The notes below the pieces were generated by a model that was not told the origin of the DNA, did no database searches, and saw only the letters and a program-made list of their open reading frames with translations. A stretch of 64,000 nt of DNA from positions 186,001 through 250,000 of the forward strand of contig NZ_PCGR01000001.1 in NCBI RefSeq assembly GCF_002798305.1, written 5' to 3'. Positions 8,794 to 18,620 of this stretch are shown here, piece after piece; positions within the stretch are counted from its first letter, which is position 1; every line of letters starts with the position of its first letter. The DNA comes from Chryseomicrobium excrementi. GTDB lineage: Bacteria > Bacillota > Bacilli > Bacillales_A > Planococcaceae. Made by a program: the position numbers and the translations under genes.

Positions 8794-9653
8794 TGACGAA
8801 GATTGCGTATCTCGGACCGGAAGCGTCGTTCACTCATTTAGCTGCGAAATCTCTGTTTCCTTCTGAATCTTTAGTGCCAATGAGGACGATTCCGGAGTGC
8901 ATTGAAGCAGTTTCGCAAGTGAAAGTCGATGTGGCGGTAGTCCCTGTCGAAAATGCTCTTGAAGGAACCGTGCCACTTACGATTGATTATTTGTTCCACG
9001 AAGCAGATGTCTACATACAAGCGGAAGTGCTCGCTCCTATTGCCCAACATCTTATGGTCCACCCGGATCATGTTGCGCGCTGGGACCAAGTGGAGAGGAT
9101 TTATTCGCATCCACATGCACTGGCACAGTGTCACAAATATTTATCATACCGATTACCCCAAGTTCCCACTGAACAGTACTCATCTACTGCTGCAGCGGCA
9201 AAGCTGTGTGCAGAGAATCCTGAGATGGCGATTGCAGCGATTGCGAACGAGACGGCTGCTCATGAGTACGGGCTTGTGATTGTGGAACGTGATATTCACG
9301 ATTTCCACTTCAATCACACACGTTTTCTTGTGCTCGGATCTGAAAAGAATCAGTTGACGTTCAAAGGGCATCAGCCACAGATTAAGACGACATGGATGTT
9401 GAAGTTGCCTCAAGATGACCGTCCAGGTCTTTTGCATCAAGTATTGTCTGTATTTGCGTGGCGCCGATTGAACTTGAGTAAAATCGAATCCCGTCCATTA
9501 AAAACAGGTCTTGGCCATTATTTCTTTATCGTGGACATTCTCGAACAAGAGGACCATGTCATGATGCGCGGGGCAGAAGAGGAACTGACATTTCTTGGCT
9601 GCACGGTGAAAAGTCTAGGTTCGTACACGACGTACGAGACAGAGAGTGATTGA
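8793..9653 (+). CDS. pheA: Prephenate dehydratase
   Basis: Converts prephenate to phenylpyruvate in phenylalanine synthesis. Catalytic region residues ~1-180 (IAYLGPEASFTHLAA; VPVENALEGTV; and the TRF motif in NHTRFLVLGSE), then a regulatory ACT domain (about 200-275) with DRPGLLHQVLSVFAW and the ESRP motif (KIESRPLKTGLGHYFF). 286 residues. Translationally linked to pheB; followed by a terminator. Confidence 0.96.
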   Translation: MTKIAYLGPEASFTHLAAKSLFPSESLVPMRTIPECIEAVSQVKVDVAVVPVENALEGTVPLTIDYLFHEADVYIQAEVLAPIAQHLMVHPDHVARWDQVERIYSHPHALAQCHKYLSYRLPQVPTEQYSSTAAAAKLCAENPEMAIAAIANETAAHEYGLVIVERDIHDFHFNHTRFLVLGSEKNQLTFKGHQPQIKTTWMLKLPQDDRPGLLHQVLSVFAWRRLNLSKIESRPLKTGLGHYFFIVDILEQEDHVMMRGAEEELTFLGCTVKSLGSYTTYETESD

Positions 9654-9657
9654 GTCG

Positions 9658-9684
9658 AAACCCTTCTTCGGAAGGGTTTTTTTG
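9658..9684 (+). terminator. Terminator after pheA
   Basis: AAACCCTTC-ttcg-GAAGGGTTT, a UUCG tetraloop hairpin followed by a T-run. Confidence 0.9.
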
Positions 9685-9700
9685 TTGTTTTGGAGGGAAC

Positions 9701-9791
9701 GGCACAAAGCGCGATGGAAAGGGCACAAAAAATTTCCGGAAGTCACAAAGTGAACTCCAAAGGGCACAAATTAAGCACCTAAAGTCACAAA
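9701..9791 (+). repeat. Degenerate ~21-nt array, GGCACAAA core
   Basis: GGCACAAA or GTCACAAA occurs at 9701, 9722, 9742, 9763 and 9784, with steps of 21, 20, 21 and 21 nt; spacers are unrelated. It lies between the two convergent terminators of pheA and niaR. Same period as the array at 4700-4810, with a partly shared GGCAC core. Confidence 0.75.
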
Positions 9792-9841
9792 ACCCTTTCT
9801 AGTCAAACATAAAAATATTATGGAAACAATTAAATAGACAG

Positions 9842-9868
9842 AAAAAATCCAGCCAACAAAGGCTGGAC
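9842..9868 (-). terminator. Terminator after niaR
   Basis: TCCAGCC-aacaaa-GGCTGGA with AAAAAA on its left, reading as a hairpin plus T-run on the minus strand, 8 nt past the niaR stop. Confidence 0.85.
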
Positions 9869-9875
9869 TTTATGT

Positions 9876-10400
9876 TCAATTTTCAATCAAATACCCTTTT
9901 CGACGAAGCGCTTCTTTCGCCGCATCAATTTTATCTTGCGAATCTGAAGTCAACCAGTGGAGGTGGGTTCCATCTGTCATTTGAAGGAGCAGCGTCGCAT
10001 TGCTCTGTTGCAACTTTTCCATAAAGTCGTTGATCTCATTGCGATTCGAGACCATCACGCGTGCTGAGATTTCTCCGTAGACGGGATGCTCAACGGTCAC
10101 ATCTTCTACAGAAACCCCACAATCGATGATGGTGTTCAATTCATCCATAGTGTTCTCTGGTAGGTGATGGCACACTACACGCTCACGCACTACGTTTTCA
10201 GATGTTTCGCTAAACAAGATGTAGCCTTGGCTCGTCGCAATAATAGGGTGACCTGCCACTTTCAACAAATTGATGTCGTTGACGATGACTTGACGACTGA
10301 CCTGTGCTTGTTCAGCAAGATCTGCTCCTTTAACTGCTAGTTGTTGTTGCTGCAATGTTTCAAGAATCCATTGGCGCCGTTCTTCTCCTTTTTTTCGCAT
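9876..10400 (-). CDS. niaR: Niacin-responsive repressor NiaR
   Basis: Regulator of NAD synthesis and niacin uptake. N-terminal winged HTH (about residues 20-65, VKGADLAEQAQVSRQVIVND) plus the '3H' ligand domain, whose conserved histidines are visible in VCHHLP, VEHPVYG and DGTHLHWL. The third ATG (10400) is chosen because GAGGG lies 9 nt upstream, giving 174 residues. In B. subtilis this gene (yrxA) adjoins nifS-nadBCA; none of those genes is here, so it may now act mainly on a niacin transporter elsewhere. Convergent with pheA. Confidence 0.9.
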   Translation of the reverse strand: MRKKGEERRQWILETLQQQQLAVKGADLAEQAQVSRQVIVNDINLLKVAGHPIIATSQGYILFSETSENVVRERVVCHHLPENTMDELNTIIDCGVSVEDVTVEHPVYGEISARVMVSNRNEINDFMEKLQQSNATLLLQMTDGTHLHWLTSDSQDKIDAAKEALRRKGYLIEN

Positions 10401-10519
10401 CGTGCTCATCCCTCGCATCTTCTAAGTTGCTCCTAGTGTACCATGCCATTTGCGATTTTTCATGTCACAATTTCAAAACCGTTGCATTGGATGTAGAGAA
10501 ATGAAAAGCGAGGCATGTG

Positions 10520-10618
10520 GTGCAAGTTCACACAATCTAAAAAGGCGATACGTTGTGGAAAATCGCCAAAATGTATGGCGTTGATTTTGAAGAGTTGAAA
10601 GCGGCCAATCTGCAGCTC
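10520..10618 (+). pseudogene. safA: Relic of safA (LysM spore-coat morphogenesis protein)
   Basis: Reads VQVHTI-stop-KGDTLWKIAKMYGVDFEELKAANLQL: a near-perfect N-terminal LysM domain of the SafA type, interrupted by TAA at 10538-10540 and truncated after the second helix. SafA directs inner-coat assembly. In Bacillus, safA lies in this interval between niaR-nad and ruvA. After 10618 the similarity to LysM stops although the frame stays open. Confidence 0.78.
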
Positions 10619-10840
10619 CTCATCGTTGAGCACCCCGATTTTCTCAGAGTTTTGGAAGAGCAGCCCGCGGGACTCAGGTACCCGAATGAACTGTTTCGTG
10701 AGTGGCTCGCTTTTCTTCAAAAACCACATCCTAAAAAACAAGAACGTTTGTTGGCATTTAGCGCAAAAGCGATAGAAAATCACCGCAAACTATGGTATGA
10801 TGGGTACTATGAAACGCTCGTGACGGCCGCTACTGTTTAG
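10619..10840 (+). pseudogene. Open tail of unknown origin fused to the safA relic
   Basis: The frame continues for about 73 codons (EHPDFLRVLEEQPAGLRYPN ... FREWLAFLQKP ... WYDGYYETLV) with normal-looking codon use, and ends inside a terminator stem. It is probably the C-terminal end of a second, deleted gene joined to safA by a deletion. A CotS/YutH-type spore-coat kinase C-terminus is possible but not shown. No start codon with a ribosome site is seen. Confidence 0.4.
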
Positions 10841-10851
10841 CGGCCTTCTTT
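10825..10851 (+). terminator. Orphan terminator before ruvA
   Basis: GGCCGCTA-ctgtt-TAGCGGCC, a perfect 8-bp GC-rich stem, followed by TTCTTT. It closes the safA-tail relic and now has no obvious intact gene to terminate. Confidence 0.75.
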
Positions 10852-10880
10852 GTTGAGTGAAGGCGAAATGGGGAACTTAG

Positions 10881-11489
10881 ATGTACGATTACATAAAAGG
10901 CGAGATTGCCCGCATTACACCTGAATACATCGTGATCGACCGGGACGGACTTGGATTTCAAATCTTGACACCGAATCCGTTTCGTTTTCAGGTAGGACAA
11001 CAGGAACTTGTTTATACCTATTTGCAAGTTCGTGAAGACTTGCAACAATTGATTGGGTTCAAAACGTTATCAGAACGTGAACTGTTTCGAAAGCTCATCC
11101 AAGTGACTGGGATTGGACCTAAAGGAGCGCTTGCTATTCTTGCCAGTGGTCAACCAGAGCAAGTCATCGGAGCCATCGAACGAGAAGACGATGCTTTCTT
11201 AGTAAAGTTTCCGGGAGTTGGGAAGAAGACGGCTCGCCAGATCATTCTCGACTTGAAAGGCAAGCTTCATGACCTAGCCGATGTGGAATATACAGACGGC
11301 TTGTTTGAACTCGAAGACGATGCACAGCCCGCAGTAAATCAGTCGCTCGATGAAGCTCTCCAAGCACTTCAAGCACTCGGGTATTCTGAACGTGAACTGA
11401 AAAAAATTGCTTCGAAATTAGAAGAGTTTGAGAACGAGACGACAGATGTCATTATGAAAAAAGCATTGCAACTACTTTTTGGCAGTTAG
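10881..11489 (+). CDS. ruvA: Holliday junction DNA helicase subunit RuvA
   Basis: Tetrameric junction-binding subunit of the RuvAB branch-migration motor. OB-fold N-terminus (MYDYIKGEIARITPEYIVID), two helix-hairpin-helix motifs (LIQVTGIGPKGALAIL about 74-89; FPGVGKKTARQIILDL about 110-125) and C-terminal domain III that contacts RuvB. 202 residues. GGGG 9-12 nt before the ATG. Twelve nt ahead of ruvB. Confidence 0.97.
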   Translation: MYDYIKGEIARITPEYIVIDRDGLGFQILTPNPFRFQVGQQELVYTYLQVREDLQQLIGFKTLSERELFRKLIQVTGIGPKGALAILASGQPEQVIGAIEREDDAFLVKFPGVGKKTARQIILDLKGKLHDLADVEYTDGLFELEDDAQPAVNQSLDEALQALQALGYSERELKKIASKLEEFENETTDVIMKKALQLLFGS

Positions 11490-11501
11490 GAGGAGACGAC
11501 C

Positions 11502-12500
11502 GTGACGGACCGAGTGATAACAAGTGACGCTACCCAGTTTGATGAGCCGTTTGAAGAGACCTTGCGCCCCGACACGCTCGGCTCGTACATCGGCCAAGCA
11601 CAGATCAAAGAAAACTTGAGTATCTTCATTCAAGCAGCAAAGCTGCGTGAAGAAAGCCTAGACCATGTCCTTCTCTATGGACCACCAGGACTCGGAAAGA
11701 CCACCCTTGCCAATGTCATCGCAAATGAAATGGGTGTCCAGATCCGCATGACGAGTGGACCTGCAATTGAACGCCCTGGAGATCTAGCTGCGATTGTTAG
11801 TGCACTAGAACCTGGAGATGTGTTGTTCATTGATGAGATTCACCGCTTGAACCGTGCGATTGAAGAAGTGTTGTATCCGGCAATGGAAGATTTTTGCCTC
11901 GATATCGTCGTAGGTAAAGGACCGACTGCCAAATCGATTCGTCTCGACTTACCTCCATTTACATTAGTTGGGGCCACAACGCGTGCAGGATCGCTCTCTG
12001 CGCCACTTAGAGACCGTTTTGGGGTCTTATCGAGACTAGAATATTACGACGAGCTGGCACTTACAGAAATCGTCAGACGCAGCAGCCGTCTGTTTGGCGC
12101 TGAAATTGAAGACCGTGCAGCTGTCGAGATTGCTCGACGTTCACGAGGGACACCTCGTATTGCCAATCGCTTGTTGAAACGAGTTCGTGATTACGCTCAA
12201 GTTCGAGGCGATGGGCGTATCACGGAAGCTCTCGCAATTGAAGCTCTAGAATTGTTGCAAGTGGACCGTCGAGGTCTCGATCACATCGACCACAAACTCG
12301 TGCGTGCCATGGCAGAACGCTTCCGTGGAGGTCCTGTAGGCCTTGATACGCTTGCCGCGAGTGTTGGAGAAGAATCTGCTACACTAGAAGAAGTGTATGA
12401 GCCGTATTTGTTGCAGATCGGCTTCATCCAGCGGACTCCAAGAGGCCGGATTTTAACGCCACTTGCGTATGACCATCTTGGAATACCCGTACCAGAATGA
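11502..12500 (+). CDS. ruvB: Holliday junction DNA helicase ATPase RuvB
   Basis: AAA+ motor of RuvAB. Walker [12 protein letters not shown] (about residue 60), Walker B DEIHR, sensor-1 [18 protein letters not shown], and a C-terminal winged-helix ([19 protein letters not shown]). GTG start with GGAGGAG upstream. 332 residues, usual length. Followed by queA-tgt, as in many Firmicutes. Confidence 0.97.
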   Translation: MTDRVITSDATQFDEPFEETLRPDTLGSYIGQAQIKENLSIFIQAAKLREESLDHVLLYGPPGLGKTTLANVIANEMGVQIRMTSGPAIERPGDLAAIVSALEPGDVLFIDEIHRLNRAIEEVLYPAMEDFCLDIVVGKGPTAKSIRLDLPPFTLVGATTRAGSLSAPLRDRFGVLSRLEYYDELALTEIVRRSSRLFGAEIEDRAAVEIARRSRGTPRIANRLLKRVRDYAQVRGDGRITEALAIEALELLQVDRRGLDHIDHKLVRAMAERFRGGPVGLDTLAASVGEESATLEEVYEPYLLQIGFIQRTPRGRILTPLAYDHLGIPVPE

Positions 12501-12518
12501 TAGCAAAGGAAGTTGACT

Positions 12519-14698
<2,180 letters not shown>

Positions 14699-14743
14699 TT
14701 CGAGTATAATAATCGAGATACATAGAAAGGGGGCAATTTCTAG

Positions 14744-15001
14744 ATGGAAACATTAGTAGGCTTATTACCTATTATCGCGATGTTTGGTGTGATGTGGTTC
14801 TTCATCATCCGACCAGCACAGAAACGTCAAAAAGCGACAGCAACGATGCAAAACAGCTTAAAGCGTGGAGACCACGTAATCACGGTTGGTGGGTTACACG
14901 GGACGATTGACGCGCTTGACGATACAACTGTATTTATTACAGTAGCAGACGGTACACGTCTTCAGTTTGAGAAAGTGGCAATCGGCCGCGTAGTAGAATA
15001 A
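14744..15001 (+). CDS. yajC: Preprotein translocase accessory subunit YajC
   Basis: Single-pass membrane protein associated with SecDF. N-terminal transmembrane helix (LVGLLPIIAMFGVMWFFII), family signature RPAQKRQK, then a small soluble domain (GDHVITVGGLHGTI). 85 residues. AAAGGGGG lies 8 nt before the ATG. In this genome secDF is separated from yajC only by a spoVB stub and comN. Confidence 0.95.
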   Translation: METLVGLLPIIAMFGVMWFFIIRPAQKRQKATATMQNSLKRGDHVITVGGLHGTIDALDDTTVFITVADGTRLQFEKVAIGRVVE

Positions 15002-15012
15002 GGTACTATAGA

Positions 15013-15049
15013 GAACCCTATGAGCACCCTTTTGCTCATGGGGTTTTTG
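15013..15049 (+). terminator. Terminator after yajC
   Basis: AACCCTATGAGCA pairs with TGCTCATGGGGTT around a short loop (one G-T mismatch), followed by TTTTTG. Confidence 0.85.
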
Positions 15050-15113
15050 TATGGTTTTTATTTGCTTCCCTTGGAATTATGAAACGCTTGTCTATCAGAG
15101 ATTCTTGAAACGA

Positions 15114-15341
15114 TTAGGGTATCATGAAGTTTGTCCCTGGGAACAAAATACCAACTGGAAGACCGAGTTGAATGGCGGCTAGGAAAAAAATAAAGGCAGG
15201 GTAAACGGTCATATAGATTCCTACTGCTTCTTCGCTAGCGATGCGTACAAACTGCATACGGAAAACGAAGCCAAGAATCTTGGTGATGAGGTAGACTGCC
15301 ATCAAGATAAGAGATCCTTTTCGAGAAGACAATTGACACAT
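15114..15341 (-). pseudogene. spoVB: Truncated spoVB (spore cortex lipid flippase family)
   Basis: SpoVB is a ~500-residue MOP-family flippase needed for spore cortex. Only the N-terminus remains: SSRKGSLILMAVYLITKILG, then RMQFVRIASEEAVGIYM and a second membrane segment ending QLGLPVGI, which fits the family start. It then goes into ~10 unrelated residues and a stop. The start region with GAAGG survives. About 85% of the gene is deleted, the break lying near the yajC terminator. In B. subtilis spoVB also sits between yajC and comN, so this is the ancestral location. Confidence 0.82.
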
Positions 15342-15419
15342 CCTTCATAAATCGATACGATTTTACCTACTACCACAACGTATGAGCGGACAGATAAATT
15401 ATGCACAGGAGGAGACCGA

Positions 15420-15722
15420 ATGGATAAAGGGGAGCAAGCCTTGTACGACAAAGTCGAGATGGTTCTCGACAGCAAAGTCAGTGAGTTTGAACTGTACCAT
15501 TTCACTACCATTACCAAACAAGATCTCTGGGAATTTGCCAAAGTGAAGTTCTGGAAGAAGAAACGATTGGATGAACTGCCACTGCATCAAATTGTAGCCG
15601 ATCTCTATGCGATTTCACCATCCACCTACATGTCTGTGACGCAAATCCAGCAGTTTAAAAGTGAAAACTGGTTCTCAGAATTAAAGAAAGAAGATTTAGA
15701 ACAATTGCTCAATCCTCGCTGA
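15420..15722 (+). CDS. comN: Post-transcriptional regulator ComN
   Basis: ComN (YrzD) is a small protein reported in B. subtilis to control comE operon mRNA post-transcriptionally. The 100-residue protein has the family core DLWEFAKVKFWKKK followed by LPLHQIVADLYAISPSTYMS. It has its own AGGAGGAG ribosome site and a following terminator, and is divergent from the spoVB stub as in B. subtilis. Its proposed target, comEA-comEC, is intact at 55.9-59.4 kb. Confidence 0.82.
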   Translation: MDKGEQALYDKVEMVLDSKVSEFELYHFTTITKQDLWEFAKVKFWKKKRLDELPLHQIVADLYAISPSTYMSVTQIQQFKSENWFSELKKEDLEQLLNPR

Positions 15723-15749
15723 ATCGGGTCTATGGGCATTTGACACACT

Positions 15750-15788
15750 ACACGACGTGATTCATAATAATCATGTTGTGTTTTTTTC
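15750..15788 (+). terminator. Terminator after comN
   Basis: ACACGACGTGATT and AATCATGTTGTGT form a 13-bp stem with two G-U pairs, followed by TTTTTTT. Confidence 0.88.
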
Positions 15789-15846
15789 GGTTTCAGACCG
15801 GTGTCTGTGATTCCCCTCGCTTAGGGGAAAAGAAGGGAGAATGAAA

Positions 15847-18120
15847 ATGAAATCCAGAGGAAGAATAGTAGCTTTCTTGCTACTCCTCGTCATCTTTGCA
15901 GGTACCATTGGCAGTACTGCAAATGGCATACTGAAAGATATTAAACTAGGACTGGACCTTCAAGGGGGATTTGAGGTTCTCTATCAGTTAGAATCCCTTG
16001 ATGGTGAGACGGGTAAGATCAGTCAAGAGACCGTAGCCGATACGGCAGAAGCACTGAATAACCGGATTAACGTTCTCGGTGTCAGTGAACCGGTCATCCA
16101 AGAAGAAGAAAACAATCGGATCCGTGTCCAATTGCCAGGTGTTGAAGATCAGAATGCAGCACGTGAATTGCTGTCTACTGAAGCTAACTTAGAGTTTCGC
16201 GACGTCAATGACGAATTGATGCTTGACGGTACGGACCTTGTAGAAGGTGGCGCTCAGCCATCGTTCGATGCAAACGGACAACCGATTGTAACATTGAAAT
16301 TAAAAGATCCAGACAAGTTTGCGCAAGTGACAGAAGAATTAGCTTCTCGTCCGATTGGTCAAAATTTGTTGGTCATCTGGTTAGACTTTGAAGAAGGTGT
16401 CGACAGCTACCAAGCTGAAATGGCAAAGCCGGATCCTAAATTTGTTTCCGCTCCACAAGTAACGAGCCGAATTGCATCGAGTGATGTGCAAATCGACGGT
16501 GTGTTTACGACCGATGAGACAAAAAACTTAGCAGGTATCTTGAATGCAGGTGCACTTCCTGTAAAACTTACTGAGATCTACTCGACTTCTGTCGGAGCTC
16601 AGTTTGGGGAACAAGCACTGGATTCAACAGTTCTTGCGGCTATTATCGGGATTGCATTGATTTTCGTGTTCATGCTGTTCTACTACCGTCTACCAGGATT
16701 TGTAGCTATGATTACCTTATCAGTTTATGTCTATTTGATTTTATTAGTATTTGAACTGATTAACGGCGTTTTAACGCTCCCTGGTATTGCAGCAATCATG
16801 CTCGGTGTCGGGATGGCCGTCGATGCGAACATTATCACTTATGAGCGAATCAAAGAAGAACTGCGAGTCGGGAAATCGGTTGCGCAATCGTTCAAAATGG
16901 GTGCTAAACAATCCTTTAGTGCGATTTTAGATGCCAACGTCACAACGCTTCTAGCTGCAGCAGTTCTGTTCTATTTTGGAACAAGCTCAGTAAAAGGGTT
17001 TGCAACGATGTTGATCATCAGTATTTTAGCAAGCTTTATCACAGCGGTTTGGGGATCTCGTTTACTACTTGGTCTTCTTGTCGACAGTGGATGGCTTGAT
17101 AACAAAAAGACATGGTTTGGTATTTCGAAAAAATCGATTCACCCAATTGAGAACGAAGTCGATACACTCGACCTTCCAACGAAATTTGATCGAATTGATT
17201 TTGTAGGGAAACGCAAACTGTTTTATTCACTTTCAGCAGTTTTACTTGCAACAGGAATTGCGATGCTAGCAATTTTCCAATTAAATCTTGGTATTGACTT
17301 CTCTAGTGGAACACGCGTTGAAATCTTAGCGGATCAGACGCTGACAACTGATGAAGTCCGTCAAGAAATCGAAGCGGCGGGTCATCCGTCTGACGATATC
17401 GTCATCTCAGGTGATGAGAGCAACATTGCGGTGATTCGCTACAACGAAGATTTCACTCAAGAGCAGATCAATCAGTTGAAAACGGACTTGACGGACATCT
17501 ACGGCATCGAACCGGGTGTGAGTGCCGTCTCTCCAACCGTAGGGAAAGAGCTTGCTCGCAATGCGATTTATGCTCTGGCAATTGCTATGTTGGGCATCAT
17601 CATTTATGCATCCATTCGATTTGAATGGCGCATGGGTTTAACTGCTATCATCTCTCTACTTCACGATGCGTTCTTCATGGTAGCGGTGTTCAGTATTTTG
17701 CGACTTGAAGTGGATATCACATTCATCGCAGCTGTTCTGACGATTGTGGGTTACTCTATCAATGACACAATCGTGACGTTTGACAGGATCCGTGAGAACA
17801 TGGCACGTATAGGTAGCATTGAGACAGAAGAACAACTTGCTGAAGTGGTGAACAAATCACTTCGACAAACACTTGGTCGATCTGTGAACACAGTGCTCAC
17901 GGTTGTCTTTGTAGTGGTAGCTCTGATCTTCTTCGGTGCTGTTTCAATCCAGAACTTCTCGATTGCGTTATTGATCGGTTTGATTGCAGGAACGTATTCA
18001 TCAGTCTTTATCGCAGCGCAGCTGTGGTATGACATGAAGCGTAAGCAATTGACGAAAAAAGGTGCTATCGATGTAGCTCAAGAAAAGAAACAATGGGGTT
18101 CTGACGAGCCTGTTGTGTAA
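15847..18120 (+). CDS. secDF: SecDF fusion, protein-export proton-driven subunit
   Basis: RND-type membrane protein that uses the proton gradient to complete Sec-dependent secretion. SecD and SecF are fused, as in B. subtilis. Conserved repeats appear twice: LGLDLQGGFEVLYQ near residue 35 and LGIDFSSGTRVEI near 480, each followed by a large extracytoplasmic domain and about five helices (12 in all). TM4 motifs GVGMAVDANIITYERI and VGYSINDTIVTFDRI are clear. The ATG at 15847 is preferred to 15841, which lies only 1 nt from the GGGAG site. 757 residues. Confidence 0.97.
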   Translation: MKSRGRIVAFLLLLVIFAGTIGSTANGILKDIKLGLDLQGGFEVLYQLESLDGETGKISQETVADTAEALNNRINVLGVSEPVIQEEENNRIRVQLPGVEDQNAARELLSTEANLEFRDVNDELMLDGTDLVEGGAQPSFDANGQPIVTLKLKDPDKFAQVTEELASRPIGQNLLVIWLDFEEGVDSYQAEMAKPDPKFVSAPQVTSRIASSDVQIDGVFTTDETKNLAGILNAGALPVKLTEIYSTSVGAQFGEQALDSTVLAAIIGIALIFVFMLFYYRLPGFVAMITLSVYVYLILLVFELINGVLTLPGIAAIMLGVGMAVDANIITYERIKEELRVGKSVAQSFKMGAKQSFSAILDANVTTLLAAAVLFYFGTSSVKGFATMLIISILASFITAVWGSRLLLGLLVDSGWLDNKKTWFGISKKSIHPIENEVDTLDLPTKFDRIDFVGKRKLFYSLSAVLLATGIAMLAIFQLNLGIDFSSGTRVEILADQTLTTDEVRQEIEAAGHPSDDIVISGDESNIAVIRYNEDFTQEQINQLKTDLTDIYGIEPGVSAVSPTVGKELARNAIYALAIAMLGIIIYASIRFEWRMGLTAIISLLHDAFFMVAVFSILRLEVDITFIAAVLTIVGYSINDTIVTFDRIRENMARIGSIETEEQLAEVVNKSLRQTLGRSVNTVLTVVFVVVALIFFGAVSIQNFSIALLIGLIAGTYSSVFIAAQLWYDMKRKQLTKKGAIDVAQEKKQWGSDEPVV

Positions 18121-18139
18121 GACGTTTCAATCATTCTCT

Positions 18140-18177
18140 AATCGGGGTATAGGTCTTCTATACCTCGATTTTTTTAT
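18140..18177 (+). terminator. Terminator after secDF
   Basis: AATCGGGGTATAG-gtctt-CTATACCTCGATT followed by a run of T. Confidence 0.9.
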
Positions 18178-18209
18178 TGGGGTAAAGCGATACATAGGAG
18201 GATGAATCT

Positions 18210-18554
18210 ATGAAAGCACAATGGGCAATTTTGATCGGTCTTGTTTTAGCTATCATCATCGCTATCTTTGCTGTAGTAAATGTAGACCCTGTTCCCGTAA
18301 ACTACTTGTTTGGTGAAGCCCAGTGGCCACTGATCCTAGTCATTTTAGGTTCTGCATTACTTGGGGCCTTAGTGAGCGGGATGCTAGCCATGGTGCGAAG
18401 CTTTACATTGAGTCGTAAAGTTAAGGCACTAGAAGCAGAAAAATCAAAACGTGATGCGGAACTACATGCTGCTCAAAATGAGTTGACCGTCTACAAAGAA
18501 CGTGAGATGAAAGCGCAGCCGCAATACGAAGAAGAAGTCAATCGTACACATTAA
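18210..18554 (+). CDS. LapA-family (DUF1049) membrane protein
   Basis: A 114-residue protein with two transmembrane helices (about 4-24 and 38-62), the NVDPVPVNYLFG loop typical of the LapA/YrvD family, and a charged coiled-coil tail (KVKALEAEKSKRDAELHAAQ). In B. subtilis yrvD occupies the same place before recJ. Function in Firmicutes is not established; the E. coli relative LapA works with LapB in envelope assembly control. Confidence 0.85.
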   Translation: MKAQWAILIGLVLAIIIAIFAVVNVDPVPVNYLFGEAQWPLILVILGSALLGALVSGMLAMVRSFTLSRKVKALEAEKSKRDAELHAAQNELTVYKEREMKAQPQYEEEVNRTH

Positions 18555-18561
18555 AATCGTG

Positions 18562-18588
18562 AACCTGTCCAAATGGGCAGGTTTTTTT
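18562..18588 (+). terminator. Terminator between yrvD-like gene and recJ
   Basis: AACCTGTCC-aaat-GGGCAGGTT followed by TTTTTT. A TATAAT at 18590-18595 directly after it may be the -10 of a recJ promoter. Confidence 0.82.
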
Positions 18589-18620
18589 GTATAATGGAAG
18601 TCTGTGAGGAAGTGACTAGA

